Part shown: piece by piece, positions 17,101 through 26,445 of the stretch
Layout of the letters: each line of letters begins with the position of its first letter
How positions within the stretch are numbered: the stretch's first letter is position 1
Assembly: GCF_004352825.1 (NCBI RefSeq)
Contig: NZ_SJRW01000002.1
Coordinates: forward strand, 930,001-994,000
Source of the DNA: Luteimonas arsenica
Lineage (GTDB): Bacteria; Pseudomonadota; Gammaproteobacteria; Xanthomonadales; Xanthomonadaceae
DNA: 64,000 nt
Direction of reading: 5' to 3'
Program-made: the position numbers and the translations under genes
The notes under the pieces: generated by a model
The model's input: the letters and a program-made list of their open reading frames with translations, nothing else
The model's database searches: none
Told to the model about the DNA's origin: nothing

Positions 17101-17546
17101 GCCTGCGGCGCCCGCGCGCGCTCGATGCGCTGGAGCTGCTGGTCGATGCGCAGCCGCGCACCGTCAATGGACTCGCGCACGGCGTCGAGCTGGTCGGCGG
17201 AGGCCGCAGCGCCGTGCTGCTGCAGCCACAGCCGCTGGCGCAGCATCTCCTGCAGGGCTTCACGCACCGGGTCGTCGCCTTCCCCGGCGACGGCCTCGAT
17301 CTCGCTGCGGGCGGTGCGCAGCCGCGATTCCAGGGCGTCGGCGGCGTCGAGGACGCCGGCCATGGCCCGCCGGTGCCGGTCCAGGCCGTTGCGGCGGCGG
17401 AGCAGGAGCCAGGTCGCCAGCACCGCGGCGATTGCGATCAGCAGCAGTGTCAGGGCCAAACCGGAAGCCTCGCGTGCGGGCCCGCAGTCTGCCGCGTCGG
17501 CGCCGTTCGAGGCAAATTGCCCGCCGCGACAAGGGTTTGACGACAT
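17097..17546 (-). CDS. Hypothetical single-pass membrane protein with coiled coil
   Basis: I do not recognise this 149-residue protein. Residues 29-49 form one strong membrane helix (LALTLLLIAIAAVLATWLLL) followed by positive charges, so the C-terminal part is predicted cytoplasmic. Residues 60-149 are helical with heptad pattern and many Arg/Glu, likely a coiled coil. It overlaps yceF by 4 bases (GTGA) and is divergent from yceD, 48 bases away. ATG 17546 has no visible Shine-Dalgarno. Coding status is supported by the tight coupling and absence of a better gene on either strand. Confidence 0.6.
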   Translation of the reverse strand: MSSNPCRGGQFASNGADAADCGPAREASGLALTLLLIAIAAVLATWLLLRRRNGLDRHRRAMAGVLDAADALESRLRTARSEIEAVAGEGDDPVREALQEMLRQRLWLQQHGAAASADQLDAVRESIDGARLRIDQQLQRIERARAPQA

Positions 17547-17555
17547 TGCACCGGT

Positions 17556-17584
17556 TTGACACGGGCCGGTTCGAGGCCTAACAT
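17556..17584 (+). promoter_or_regulatory. Consensus sigma-70 promoter for yceD-rpmF-fab
   Basis: TTGACA (17556-17561), a 17-base spacer and TAACAT (17579-17584). With a start 6-7 bases after the -10 box, near 17591, only about 4 bases remain before the yceD ATG at 17595, so the transcript would be nearly leaderless. It lies between the divergent genes. Confidence 0.7.
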
Positions 17585-17594
17585 TCCGCGGCTT

Positions 17595-18119
17595 ATGTCC
17601 GCAGACGTGCCCGAGGTACTGGACGCTTGGCGCATGGTTGCGGCCCGGCGGGAGTTTTCTGGCCGCCTGCCGCTGTCCGCTTTGCCACGCCTGCGCGAGG
17701 TACTGGTCGACGACGAGGGCGGGGTGGCGTACACGCTGTCCTTCGACCGCGACGCGCTCCAGGTGTCCTACGTCGAACTGGGGATCGAGGCGCAGCTGCC
17801 GCTGCTTTGCCAGCGCACGCTGCAGCGCTTCGTGTTCCCGGTCTCGCTGGTGCAGCGGCTGGGGCTGCTGCGGGCCGGGGACGACGAGGGCGAGGCCGCC
17901 GAGGCCGCGCTGCCGCCGGGCTACGAAGCCTTGGTGGTGGCCGAAGACGGCGCCATCCGCCCCGCCGACCTGGTGGAGGACGAGCTGATCCTGGCCGTGC
18001 CGGTGATACCGGTGTCGCCGGGATCGGAAAGCGTCGAACGCGACTGGCCGGTCGCCGCCGACGAAGAGGCGCAGGCCAACCCGTTCGCGGCGTTGGCGGC
18101 GCTGAAGAAGAACCATTGA
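17595..18119 (+). CDS. yceD: YceD/DUF177 family protein
   Basis: A 174-residue acidic protein beginning MSADVPEVLDAWRMVAARRE. It contains CQRTLQRFVFPVSL with a single Cys instead of the CxxC pair seen in many family members, and a basic C-terminus FAALAALKKNH. The family is linked to 23S rRNA or ribosome biogenesis and is almost always upstream of rpmF, as here (48 bases). The ATG at 17595 is chosen because the family N-terminus aligns there; a TTG at 17556 in the same frame falls in the -35 box. Confidence 0.9.
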   Translation: MSADVPEVLDAWRMVAARREFSGRLPLSALPRLREVLVDDEGGVAYTLSFDRDALQVSYVELGIEAQLPLLCQRTLQRFVFPVSLVQRLGLLRAGDDEGEAAEAALPPGYEALVVAEDGAIRPADLVEDELILAVPVIPVSPGSESVERDWPVAADEEAQANPFAALAALKKNH

Positions 18120-18167
18120 TCGACCCGATCGAGCTGATCACCCCGAATTCGTTGCTGGAGCAATCCC

Positions 18168-18362
18168 ATGGCTGTGCAGAAGTCCCGCGTTTCCCCCTCC
18201 CGCCGCGGCATGCGTCGCGCCCACGACTCGCTGACCGCGAAGCAGCTGTCGACCGACCCGACCTCGGGCGAGACCCACATCCGTCACCACGTGACCGCCG
18301 ACGGCTTCTACCGCGGCCGCCAGGTGATCGTGCCGAAGACCAAGGTGGTCGAGGAAGACTGA
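18168..18362 (+). CDS. rpmF: 50S ribosomal protein L32
   Basis: A 64-residue basic protein starting [20 protein letters not shown] and containing [20 protein letters not shown], the standard proteobacterial L32 without the zinc-binding cysteines seen in some L32 paralogues. GGAG lies 9 bases before the ATG. It is followed by fabH with a 111-base gap; the plsX gene that usually separates them in E. coli is absent here. Confidence 0.97.
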   Translation: MAVQKSRVSPSRRGMRRAHDSLTAKQLSTDPTSGETHIRHHVTADGFYRGRQVIVPKTKVVEED

Positions 18363-18473
18363 TCCTTCGCGCGTCCGCCATCGCGGCGGATGATGCCCTG
18401 GCCGTGGCGCGCCCGCGCCACGCGCCCGCCGGCGCCCTAGGGTGCCCAGCAATACGCGAGGTCTGTCATCGAA

Positions 18474-19466
18474 ATGAGTGAGTCCGCCGTGCCGCGCACC
18501 TACGCGCGCATCGCAGGAACCGGCAGTTACCTGCCGGCGAAGGTCCTGAGCAACGACGACCTGGCGAAGTTCGTCGACACCTCCGACGAATGGATCGCCG
18601 CGCGCACGGGCATCCGCCAGCGCCACGTGGCCGCCGAAGGCGAGACCACCGGCGACCTCGCCGTCCATGCCGCCCTGCGCGCGCTGGAAGCGGCCGGCAC
18701 CGATCCTTCCGAGATCGAGCTGATCGTGGTCGGCACGACCACGCCCGACCTCGTGTTCCCGTCCACCGCCTGCCTGGTGCAGGCGCGCCTGGGCATCGCC
18801 GGCTGCCCGGCCTTCGACGTCAATGCCGCCTGCTCGGGCTTCATCTTCGCGCTCAGCGTGGCCGAGAAGTTCATCGCCTCGGGCTCGGTGAAGACGGCGC
18901 TGGTGATCGGCTCGGAAACCCTGACCCGCATGGTCGACTGGAGCGAGCGCACCACCTGCGTGCTGTTCGGCGACGGCGCCGGCGCGGTCGTGCTCAAGGC
19001 CGACACCGAGACCGGCATCCTCAGCACCCACCTGCACGCCGACGGCGCGAAGAAGGAACTGCTGTGGAACCCGGTCGGCGTCTCGGTCGGCTTCAAGGAA
19101 GGCGAGAAGAACGCCGGCGTGCGCATCAACATGGCCGGCAGCGATGTCTTCAAGCACGCGGTCAAGGCGCTCGACGGCATCGTCGAGGAGACGCTCGAGG
19201 CCAACGGCATCGACCGCCACGACATCGACTGGCTGATCCCGCACCAGGCCAACCTGCGCATCATCGAGGCCACCGCCAAGCGCCTGGACATGCCGATGGA
19301 GCGCGTGATCGTGACCGTCGACAAGCACGGCAACACCTCTTCGGGCTCGGTGCCGCTGGCGCTGGACGAAGCGGTGCGCTCGGGCAAGGTCGAGCGCGGC
19401 CAGCTGCTGCTGCTGGAAGCCTTTGGCGGCGGCTTCACCTGGGGCTCGGCGCTGCTGCGCTACTGA
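18474..19466 (+). CDS. fabH: Beta-ketoacyl-ACP synthase III
   Basis: Condenses acyl-CoA with malonyl-ACP to start fatty acid synthesis; 330 residues. The catalytic triad is Cys120 (NAACSGF), His257 (IPHQANLRI) and Asn287 (KHGNTSSGS), all present. GFGGGF-type loop near the C-terminus is [17 protein letters not shown]. The ATG at 18474 gives an N-terminus slightly longer than E. coli FabH. A terminator follows the gene (19489-19520), so the downstream fab genes may be partly uncoupled from it. Confidence 0.97.
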   Translation: MSESAVPRTYARIAGTGSYLPAKVLSNDDLAKFVDTSDEWIAARTGIRQRHVAAEGETTGDLAVHAALRALEAAGTDPSEIELIVVGTTTPDLVFPSTACLVQARLGIAGCPAFDVNAACSGFIFALSVAEKFIASGSVKTALVIGSETLTRMVDWSERTTCVLFGDGAGAVVLKADTETGILSTHLHADGAKKELLWNPVGVSVGFKEGEKNAGVRINMAGSDVFKHAVKALDGIVEETLEANGIDRHDIDWLIPHQANLRIIEATAKRLDMPMERVIVTVDKHGNTSSGSVPLALDEAVRSGKVERGQLLLLEAFGGGFTWGSALLRY

Positions 19467-19488
19467 GCCGCACCGCATCGCACGACGC

Positions 19489-19520
19489 AAGGGCCGCGCA
19501 TTCCGCGGCCCTTTGCTTTT
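19489..19520 (+). terminator. Intrinsic terminator after fabH
   Basis: Stem 19489-19498 with 19504-19513 (10 bp, AAGGGCCGCG against its complement), loop CATTC, followed by TGCTTTT. It splits the fab cluster between fabH and fabD. A TATCAT box at 19585-19590 could provide a new start for fabD, but no good -35 is seen. Confidence 0.65.
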
Positions 19521-19619
19521 CCGCCCGCTCCAGACGAAGCGCAATCAATACGGTCGGGTACAGACGGCGCGGGGGTGGAGCGCTTATCATCGCCCGGCTT
19601 TTTTCATGGGGTTCTCCGC

Positions 19620-20564
19620 TTGGCCGCTTCCCAGCTTGCATTCGTTTTTCCGGGCCAGGGCTCGCAGTCGCAGGGCATGCTTGCCGATCTCGCCGACTCG
19701 CACGCCGTGGTGCGCGAGACCTTCGCCGAGGCCTCCGAAGGCGCGGGCGTCGATCTCTGGGGGCTGTCGCAGGGCGAGGGCGATGAACGCCTCAACCGGA
19801 CCGAGTTCACCCAGCCGGCGCTGCTGGCCGCGGGCGTGGCCGTGTGGCGTGCGTGGGAGGCGGCAGGCGGTGCCATGCCGTCGCTGCTCGCGGGTCACAG
19901 TCTCGGCGAGTATTCGGCGCTGGTCGCCGCCGGCGCGCTGCCGCTGGCCGATGGTGCGCGCCTGGTGCGCCTGCGCGGCCAGCTGATGCAGGACGCGGCG
20001 CCCGCCGGCACCGGCGCGATGGCTGCGGTCATCGGCGCGGAGGACGCGCTGGTGCGCGAGGTCTGCGATGAAGCGTCCGGCGACGAGGTGGTCGTGCCCG
20101 CGAACTTCAATTCCCCCGGCCAGATCGTGATCGGCGGCCACGCCGCCGCGGTTGATCGTGCTCTGGAGTTGCTGGCCGCGAAGGGCGTACGCAAGGCGGT
20201 GAAGCTGGCGGTCAGCGTGCCCTCGCACACTCCGCTGATGCGCGAGGCCGCCAACCGCCTGTCCGAGGCCATGTCGGGCCTGGCCTGGAGCGAGCCGTCG
20301 CTGCCGGTGGTGCAGAACGTCGATGCCGAGGTGCATGACGGCGTGCAGGCCATCCGCGACGCCCTGGTGCGCCAGCTCTACCTGCCGGTGCAGTGGACCG
20401 ACTGCGTGCAGGCCATCGCCGCCCGCGGCGCCACCCGCATCGCCGAATGCGGCCCCGGCAAGGTCCTGACCGGCTTGGCCAAACGCATCGACAAGACCCT
20501 CGACGCCCGCACCCTCGGCACCGTCGCCGATTTCGATGCGGCGCTGGCAGAATGGAAGGGCTGA
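19620..20564 (+). CDS. fabD: Malonyl-CoA:ACP transacylase
   Basis: Loads malonate on ACP; 314 residues. FVFPGQGSQSQGML is the N-terminal signature, AGHSLGEYSALVA holds the nucleophile Ser94, and SVPSHTPLM contains the catalytic His. I start at TTG 19620 (MAASQLAFVFPGQG), because this puts the nucleophile at 94 (92 in E. coli FabD); the next candidate, GTG at 19575, adds 15 unconserved residues. The repeat at 20565 begins right at the stop codon. Confidence 0.95.
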   Translation: MAASQLAFVFPGQGSQSQGMLADLADSHAVVRETFAEASEGAGVDLWGLSQGEGDERLNRTEFTQPALLAAGVAVWRAWEAAGGAMPSLLAGHSLGEYSALVAAGALPLADGARLVRLRGQLMQDAAPAGTGAMAAVIGAEDALVREVCDEASGDEVVVPANFNSPGQIVIGGHAAAVDRALELLAAKGVRKAVKLAVSVPSHTPLMREAANRLSEAMSGLAWSEPSLPVVQNVDAEVHDGVQAIRDALVRQLYLPVQWTDCVQAIAARGATRIAECGPGKVLTGLAKRIDKTLDARTLGTVADFDAALAEWKG

Positions 20565-20713
20565 TTTTTGCCACGGATGAACACGGATAGACGCGGAGTC
20601 ACACGGATAAAGCAGGAACAGGGTGGGCCGTGGCGCACTGGAGTTCCTGCCCTTCTATTTGCATTGCTCTATCCGTGCAAATCCGCGTTATCCGCGTAAT
20701 CCGTGGCAAAAAA
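20565..20713. repeat. Intergenic palindrome, family 1 (CGGAT-phased), copy 1
   Basis: Left arm TTTTTGCCACGGAT and on, with CGGA blocks starting at 20574, 20584, 20594 and 20604, an exact 10-base period. Right arm has ATCCG blocks at 20671, 20681, 20690 and 20699 and ends GTGGCAAAAAA. The arms are imperfect complements around a loop of about 60 bases. It fills the whole fabD-fabG gap, beginning right at the fabD stop and ending about 28 bases before the fabG ATG. The same sequence type recurs at 48320-48578. Confidence 0.85.
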
Positions 20714-20741
20714 GCTTTCGACTGATACAGGCAAAGACGAA

Positions 20742-21485
20742 ATGACACAGGAACTGAAAGGCGAGATCGCACTGGTGACCGGCGCAAGCCGCGGCATCGG
20801 TGCGGCGATTGCCGACGAGCTGGCCGCGCGCGGCGCGACGGTGGTCGGTACCGCGACCAGCGAAGGCGGCGCGAAGGCCATCGGCGAGCGGCTGGCCGCG
20901 CAGGGCGGCCATGGCCGCGTGCTCGACGTCGGCCAGGCCGGTGCGATCGAGGCGCTGATCGAATCGATCGGCAAGGAGGTCGGCGCGATCTCGATCCTGG
21001 TCAACAACGCCGGCATCACCCGCGACAACCTGTTGATGCGGATGAAGGACGAGGACTGGCAGGCCATCCTCGACACCAACCTCACCAGCGTCTACCGCAG
21101 CAGCAAGGCGGTGATGCGCGGGATGATGAAGGCGCGCCGCGGCCGCATCGTCAACATCGCCTCGGTGATCGGCGTGACCGGCAACGCGGGGCAGGCGAAC
21201 TACGCCGCCGCCAAGGCCGGCATCATCGCCTTCAGCAAGTCGCTGGCGAAGGAGATCGGCAGCCGCGGCGTGACCGTCAACGTGGTCGCGCCGGGCTTCA
21301 TCGCCACCGACATGACCCGCGACCTGCCCGAGGACGCCAAGGCGGCGATGGCGGAGCAGATTGCGCTCGGCCGCCTCGGCGAGCCTTCCGACATCGCCCG
21401 TGCCGTCGCCTTCCTGGCCGGCCCGGACGCCGGCTACATCACCGGCGAGACCCTGCACGTCAACGGCGGCATGTACATGCCCTGA
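20742..21485 (+). CDS. fabG: 3-oxoacyl-ACP reductase
   Basis: NADPH-dependent beta-ketoacyl-ACP reductase of fatty acid synthesis; 247 residues. TGASRGIG is the cofactor loop, NNAGITRDNLLMRM the NNAG motif, and SVIG...YAAAKAG gives the Ser, Tyr and Lys of the active site. APGFIATDMT and the C-terminal NGGMYM are typical. The ATG at 20742 follows the long repeat by 28 bases, so the region before it also carries whatever promoter or leader fabG uses. Confidence 0.97.
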   Translation: MTQELKGEIALVTGASRGIGAAIADELAARGATVVGTATSEGGAKAIGERLAAQGGHGRVLDVGQAGAIEALIESIGKEVGAISILVNNAGITRDNLLMRMKDEDWQAILDTNLTSVYRSSKAVMRGMMKARRGRIVNIASVIGVTGNAGQANYAAAKAGIIAFSKSLAKEIGSRGVTVNVVAPGFIATDMTRDLPEDAKAAMAEQIALGRLGEPSDIARAVAFLAGPDAGYITGETLHVNGGMYMP

Positions 21486-21532
21486 TGCGAATGGCCGCCA
21501 AGTCCTTGAATGAAAAGGGGCGGAATCGGCCG

Positions 21533-21561
21533 CTGTCACCCCCACGCGAATCCCTTACACT
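21533..21561 (+). promoter_or_regulatory. Possible promoter for acpP
   Basis: CTGTCA (21533-21538), 17 bases, TACACT (21556-21561); each box matches four of six consensus positions. The acpP ATG is 36 bases downstream. A separate strong acpP promoter would be expected given the high level of ACP in cells. Confidence 0.35.
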
Positions 21562-21597
21562 ATCCACCGCAACAGCCTCCACCGGAGCCAAATACCA

Positions 21598-21837
21598 ATG
21601 AGCAGCATCGAAGAGCGCGTCAAGAAGATCGTCGTCGAACAACTGGGCGTCAAGGAAGACGAGGTCAGCGCAAGCGCCTCCTTCGTCGACGACCTGGGTG
21701 CGGATTCCCTCGACACCGTCGAGCTGGTGATGGCCCTCGAAGAAGAGTTCGAGTGCGAGATCCCCGACGAGGAAGCCGAGAAGATCACTTCGGTGCAGCA
21801 GGCGATCGATTACATCAAGGCCCACGTCAAGGCCTGA
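21598..21837 (+). CDS. acpP: Acyl carrier protein
   Basis: A 79-residue acidic carrier. Ser37 in [10 protein letters not shown] is the 4'-phosphopantetheine site. The sequence [18 protein letters not shown] at the N-terminus and the four-helix acidic pattern are canonical. CGGAGCC precedes the ATG. A hairpin (21875-21900) between it and fabF may reduce downstream transcription. Confidence 0.98.
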   Translation: MSSIEERVKKIVVEQLGVKEDEVSASASFVDDLGADSLDTVELVMALEEEFECEIPDEEAEKITSVQQAIDYIKAHVKA

Positions 21838-21874
21838 TCGCAGGCGGCGCAGCAGCGCCGCACCGAGCATAAAA

Positions 21875-21904
21875 CCCGGGGCCGCTGATGCGGCCTCGGG
21901 CGTT
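21875..21904 (+). terminator. Attenuator-like hairpin between acpP and fabF
   Basis: Stem 21875-21885 with 21890-21900, 11 bp with one G-T type mismatch, loop TGAT, followed by CGTTTCC. It would let acpP be made in excess over fabF, which is common in this gene order; the tail is weak so readthrough is likely. Confidence 0.45.
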
Positions 21905-21960
21905 TCCGGCGCCCCGCGGGGGGTGCATCGAACAGCACGCACAACCGTCCAGGAGTCCCC

Positions 21961-23196
<1,236 letters not shown>

Positions 23197-23233
23197 TCCA
23201 CGGCGCCGCCCTCCGGGGCGGCAGGGCCCGAAC

Positions 23234-24688
23234 ATGACCCACGTCCGCGCGCTGGCGCCCGGCCTCGACCTGCTCGCGCTGCAGCGGAGCAGGCCGGGGC
23301 GGTATCCGCTGCTGCTTGAATCCGTGGCCTCGGGCACCGCCCAGGGCCGCTGGGACATGCTGCTGGCCGCCGACGGCACGCGACTGGTGCTGGGGCGCGA
23401 TGGCCGTATCCTGCGCGAGGACGCCACCGCCGACGGTGCCGGCACAGGCCCTGCCGACGACCACGATTTCCTTCGCGCCCTCGACGCCGACTGGCGCGCG
23501 CTGCACCGCCCCGTGGAGGCCTCGCCTTGGCCCTTCCGGGGGGGCTGGGCGCTGCTGCTGGGTTACGAGCTGGCGGCACAGGTGGAACCGGTGCTGCGGC
23601 TGCCTGCGGCACCGGGCGGGCTGCCCGTGGCGGTGGCCTGCCGCTGCCCGGCGGCGGTGCTCCGCGACCGCCTCAGCGGCGAGGTGGTGGCCGTGGCGGA
23701 GGAGGGGGCGGAAGCGCTGCTTGAAGCCGTGCTGGCCGATATCGCGGGCGTTGGCGCTGAAGCCGGTGCGTCCCGGTGCGCCCGTCCGGCGCCGCTGGAC
23801 GGCCTGCACGCCGCCGGGTCCGATCCCGATCCCGCCGTCGCGAGCGCCGGCGCGTGGCCGACGCTGCTGGCTTGCGGCGAAGACCCCGGCGAGGCGTATA
23901 CCGAAGCCGTCGCCCGCGCACTCGACTACATCAGCGCCGGCGACGTCTTCCAGGTGAACCTCTCCCGCGCCTGGGAGGCGCGCTTCGACGCGCCGCTGCC
24001 CCCGGCCGTGCTGTACGAGCGCCTGCGCCGCGCCAATCCCGCGCCCTTTGCCGGCCTGTTCGATCTGGGCGAGGCCGGAGCCGTGGTCAGCGCCTCGCCC
24101 GAGCGCCTGGTCTCGGTGCGCGGCGACCTCGCTGAAACCCGCCCGATCGCCGGCACCCGGCCGCGCCTGCCCGGCGACGACGATGCCGGCCGCATCCGCG
24201 AGCTGATCGGCCACGCCAAGGAGCGCGCCGAGCACGTGATGCTGGTCGACCTGGAGCGCAACGACCTGGGCCGCGTCTGCCGCGGCGGCAGCGTCGAGGT
24301 CGACGAGCTGATGGTGGTGGAGAGCTATGCCCACGTGCACCACATCGTCAGCAACGTGCGCGGCCGCCTGCGCGAAGACGCCACCCCCGGCGAGGTGCTG
24401 CGCGCGGTGTTCCCGGGCGGCACGATCACCGGCGCGCCCAAGGTGCGCTGCATGGAGATCATCGCCGAGCTCGAAGGCGTCGGCCGCGGCGCCTACACCG
24501 GGGCCATGGGCTGGCTGGACCGCAGCGGCGACATGGACCTCAACATCCTGATCCGCAGCGCGGAAGTGGCCGGCGACAGGCTGCGCTTCCGCACCGGTGC
24601 CGGCATCGTCGCCGATTCCGACCCGGCGCACGAACTCGACGAGACCCGTGCCAAGGCCCGCGGCATGCTGCAGGCGATCGGTGCCTGA
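23234..24688 (+). CDS. pabB: Aminodeoxychorismate synthase component I, PIAGT type
   Basis: Converts chorismate to 4-amino-4-deoxychorismate for p-aminobenzoate and folate; 484 residues. The chorismate-binding domain has YISAGDVFQVNLSRAWEA, DLERNDLGR, GTITGAPKVRCMEIIAELE and GRGAYTGAMGWL. Residues 304-308 are PIAGT, where E. coli PabB has PIKGT with a catalytic Lys. PIAGT is usual in anthranilate synthase, but PabB enzymes with PIAGT are established, including Stenotrophomonas maltophilia PabB. The place after fabF and before mltG is that of pabB, and trp genes are absent. The glutamine amidotransferase PabA is not in the window. Confidence 0.9.
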   Translation: MTHVRALAPGLDLLALQRSRPGRYPLLLESVASGTAQGRWDMLLAADGTRLVLGRDGRILREDATADGAGTGPADDHDFLRALDADWRALHRPVEASPWPFRGGWALLLGYELAAQVEPVLRLPAAPGGLPVAVACRCPAAVLRDRLSGEVVAVAEEGAEALLEAVLADIAGVGAEAGASRCARPAPLDGLHAAGSDPDPAVASAGAWPTLLACGEDPGEAYTEAVARALDYISAGDVFQVNLSRAWEARFDAPLPPAVLYERLRRANPAPFAGLFDLGEAGAVVSASPERLVSVRGDLAETRPIAGTRPRLPGDDDAGRIRELIGHAKERAEHVMLVDLERNDLGRVCRGGSVEVDELMVVESYAHVHHIVSNVRGRLREDATPGEVLRAVFPGGTITGAPKVRCMEIIAELEGVGRGAYTGAMGWLDRSGDMDLNILIRSAEVAGDRLRFRTGAGIVADSDPAHELDETRAKARGMLQAIGA

Positions 24689-24760
24689 CCGGCGTCGCGG
24701 CCGGCACGGTATCCTTCGGACCATGCATCCGACCCCTGACCGCACTGGCGGAATCGCGCC

Positions 24761-25807
24761 ATGAAGGCGCTCAAGCGCATCGTCCTCGTCCTGTTCGTGC
24801 TCTCGGCGCTCGTCGTGGGCGCGGCGGGCTGGTGGGCCTGGAGCGGCTACCAGCGCTTTGCCGGCGCGCCGCTGCCCGGCGTGGAGGCCGGCGACATCGT
24901 GATGGTCGAGCGCGGCGACAACCTGCTGCGCGTGGTCGCGCGCTTGCGCGGGCAGGGGATCGACGCGGGGCACGACCTCGAATGGCGCGTGCTGGCGCGC
25001 CAGCTGGGCGCGGACAGCCGCATCCAGGTCGGCGAGTACGCGTTGGAGCCGGGCATCACCGCGACCCGCCTGCTCGAGAACATGCGCGACGGCAAGGTGG
25101 TGCGCCACCGCTTCACGATCGTGGAGGGCTGGAACATCCGCGAGCTGCGTGCCGCCTTGGGCCGCGCCACGCCGCTGGTGCAGACCCTGCATGAAATCGA
25201 CGACGCGGCGCTGATGGCGATGCTCGGTCGCGAGGGCGTGCATCCCGAGGGCCGCTTCCTGCCCGAGACCTACGCCTACGACCGCGGCGACACCGACGTC
25301 GACCTGCTGAAGCGCGCCGCCGACGATCTCGACCGCGCGCTCGACGCCGCCTGGCAGGCGCGCGCCGACGACCTGCCGATCGATACGCCCGAAGAGGCGC
25401 TGGTGCTGGCCTCGATCGTGGAGAAGGAAACCGGCATCGCCGAGGAACGGCCGATGATCGCCGGCGTGTTCACCCGCCGCCTGCGCATGGGCATGCGCCT
25501 GCAGACCGACCCGACGGTGATCTACGGCATGGGGGCCGACTTCGACGGCAACATCCGCCGCCGCGACCTCACCGCCGACACGCCGTACAACACCTACACC
25601 CGCGACGGCCTGCCGCCGACGCCGATCGCGATGGTCGGGGCACACGCCCTGCGCGCGGCGACGCAGCCGGAGGAGACCGACGCGCTGTACTTCGTCGCCG
25701 TCGGCGACGGCAGCGGCCGCCATGTGTTCTCGCCGACGCTGGAGTCGCACAACGCCGCCGTGCGCCAGTACGTGCAGCGCTACCGCGAGCGGCACGGACC
25801 GCGATGA
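24761..25807 (+). CDS. mltG: Endolytic murein transglycosylase MltG
   Basis: Inner-membrane enzyme that cleaves nascent peptidoglycan and is thought to end glycan strands; 348 residues. An N-terminal membrane helix (residues 5-27, IVLVLFVLSALVVGAAGWWA), a LysM-like stretch, then the YceG domain with the catalytic VEKET motif at 220-224 and RLRMGMRLQTDPTVIYG. The C-terminal part ends LPPTPIAMVG...YFVAVGDGSGRHVFSPTLESHNAAV, standard for the family. Its stop overlaps the tmk start by 4 bases. Confidence 0.96.
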   Translation: MKALKRIVLVLFVLSALVVGAAGWWAWSGYQRFAGAPLPGVEAGDIVMVERGDNLLRVVARLRGQGIDAGHDLEWRVLARQLGADSRIQVGEYALEPGITATRLLENMRDGKVVRHRFTIVEGWNIRELRAALGRATPLVQTLHEIDDAALMAMLGREGVHPEGRFLPETYAYDRGDTDVDLLKRAADDLDRALDAAWQARADDLPIDTPEEALVLASIVEKETGIAEERPMIAGVFTRRLRMGMRLQTDPTVIYGMGADFDGNIRRRDLTADTPYNTYTRDGLPPTPIAMVGAHALRAATQPEETDALYFVAVGDGSGRHVFSPTLESHNAAVRQYVQRYRERHGPR

Positions 25808-26445
25808 GCGCGCTGCCGATGCATCCGCGTTTCGTGTCGCTGGAAGGCGGCGAAGGCGCCGGCAAGACCACGGTGCTGGCCGCGCTGCGCGCGGAGCTGG
25901 CCGCTTCGGGCGGCGAGGTGGTGGTCACCCGCGAGCCCGGCGGCACGCCGCTGGCCGAGAAGATCCGCAGCCTGCTGCTGCTGCCCGGCGACGAGACCGT
26001 GGCCGCGGAAACCGAGCTGCTGCTGATGTTCGCCGCGCGCGCCCAGCACGTGCGCGAAACCGTGCTGCCGGCGCTGGAGCGCGGCGCCTGGGTGCTGTGC
26101 GACCGCTTCACCGATTCCAGCTTCGCCTACCAGGGCGGCGGCCGCGGGCTGGATGCCGGCTTCATCGAAGAACTTGAATGGCGCGTGGTCGGCATCCGTC
26201 CCGGGCTGACCATGCTGCTGGACATCGACGTCGCCCGTGGCCGCGAGCGCATCCGTGGCCGCGACCCGCGCCCGGACCGCATCGAACGCGAGCGCGACGC
26301 CTTCTTCGAGCGCGTGCGCGCCACCTTCCTCGCGCGCGCGGCGGCCGAGCCCGGGCGCTTCCGCGTGGTCGACGCCTCGCACCCGGTGGACGAGGTCGTG
26401 GCCGCGGCCGTCGCCGCCCTGCGCGCGTTCGCGGAGGCGGCGTGA
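25804..26445 (+). CDS. tmk: Thymidylate kinase
   Basis: Phosphorylates dTMP to dTDP; 213 residues. P-loop EGGEGAGKTT near residues 14-23, REPGGTPLAEKIR for the dTMP site, and DRFTDSSFAYQGGGRGL. The lid residues are in RGRERIRGRDPRPDRIERE. The ATG at 25804 overlaps mltG (ATGA), and holB starts inside its stop (GTGA). The tmk-holB-pilZ order is shared with Pseudomonas and Xanthomonas. Confidence 0.97.
   Translation: MSALPMHPRFVSLEGGEGAGKTTVLAALRAELAASGGEVVVTREPGGTPLAEKIRSLLLLPGDETVAAETELLLMFAARAQHVRETVLPALERGAWVLCDRFTDSSFAYQGGGRGLDAGFIEELEWRVVGIRPGLTMLLDIDVARGRERIRGRDPRPDRIERERDAFFERVRATFLARAAAEPGRFRVVDASHPVDEVVAAAVAALRAFAEAA

Noticed and set aside
20565-20713. CRISPR array, because of regular spacing of short repeats
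   Set aside because: Units are 10 bases apart with no spacers, and the two halves are inverted; no cas genes are near.
23234-24688. trpE (anthranilate synthase) because of the PIAGT motif
   Set aside because: PIAGT also occurs in a PabB subclass known from Stenotrophomonas, and the fab-mltG neighbourhood is that of pabB; no trp genes are nearby.
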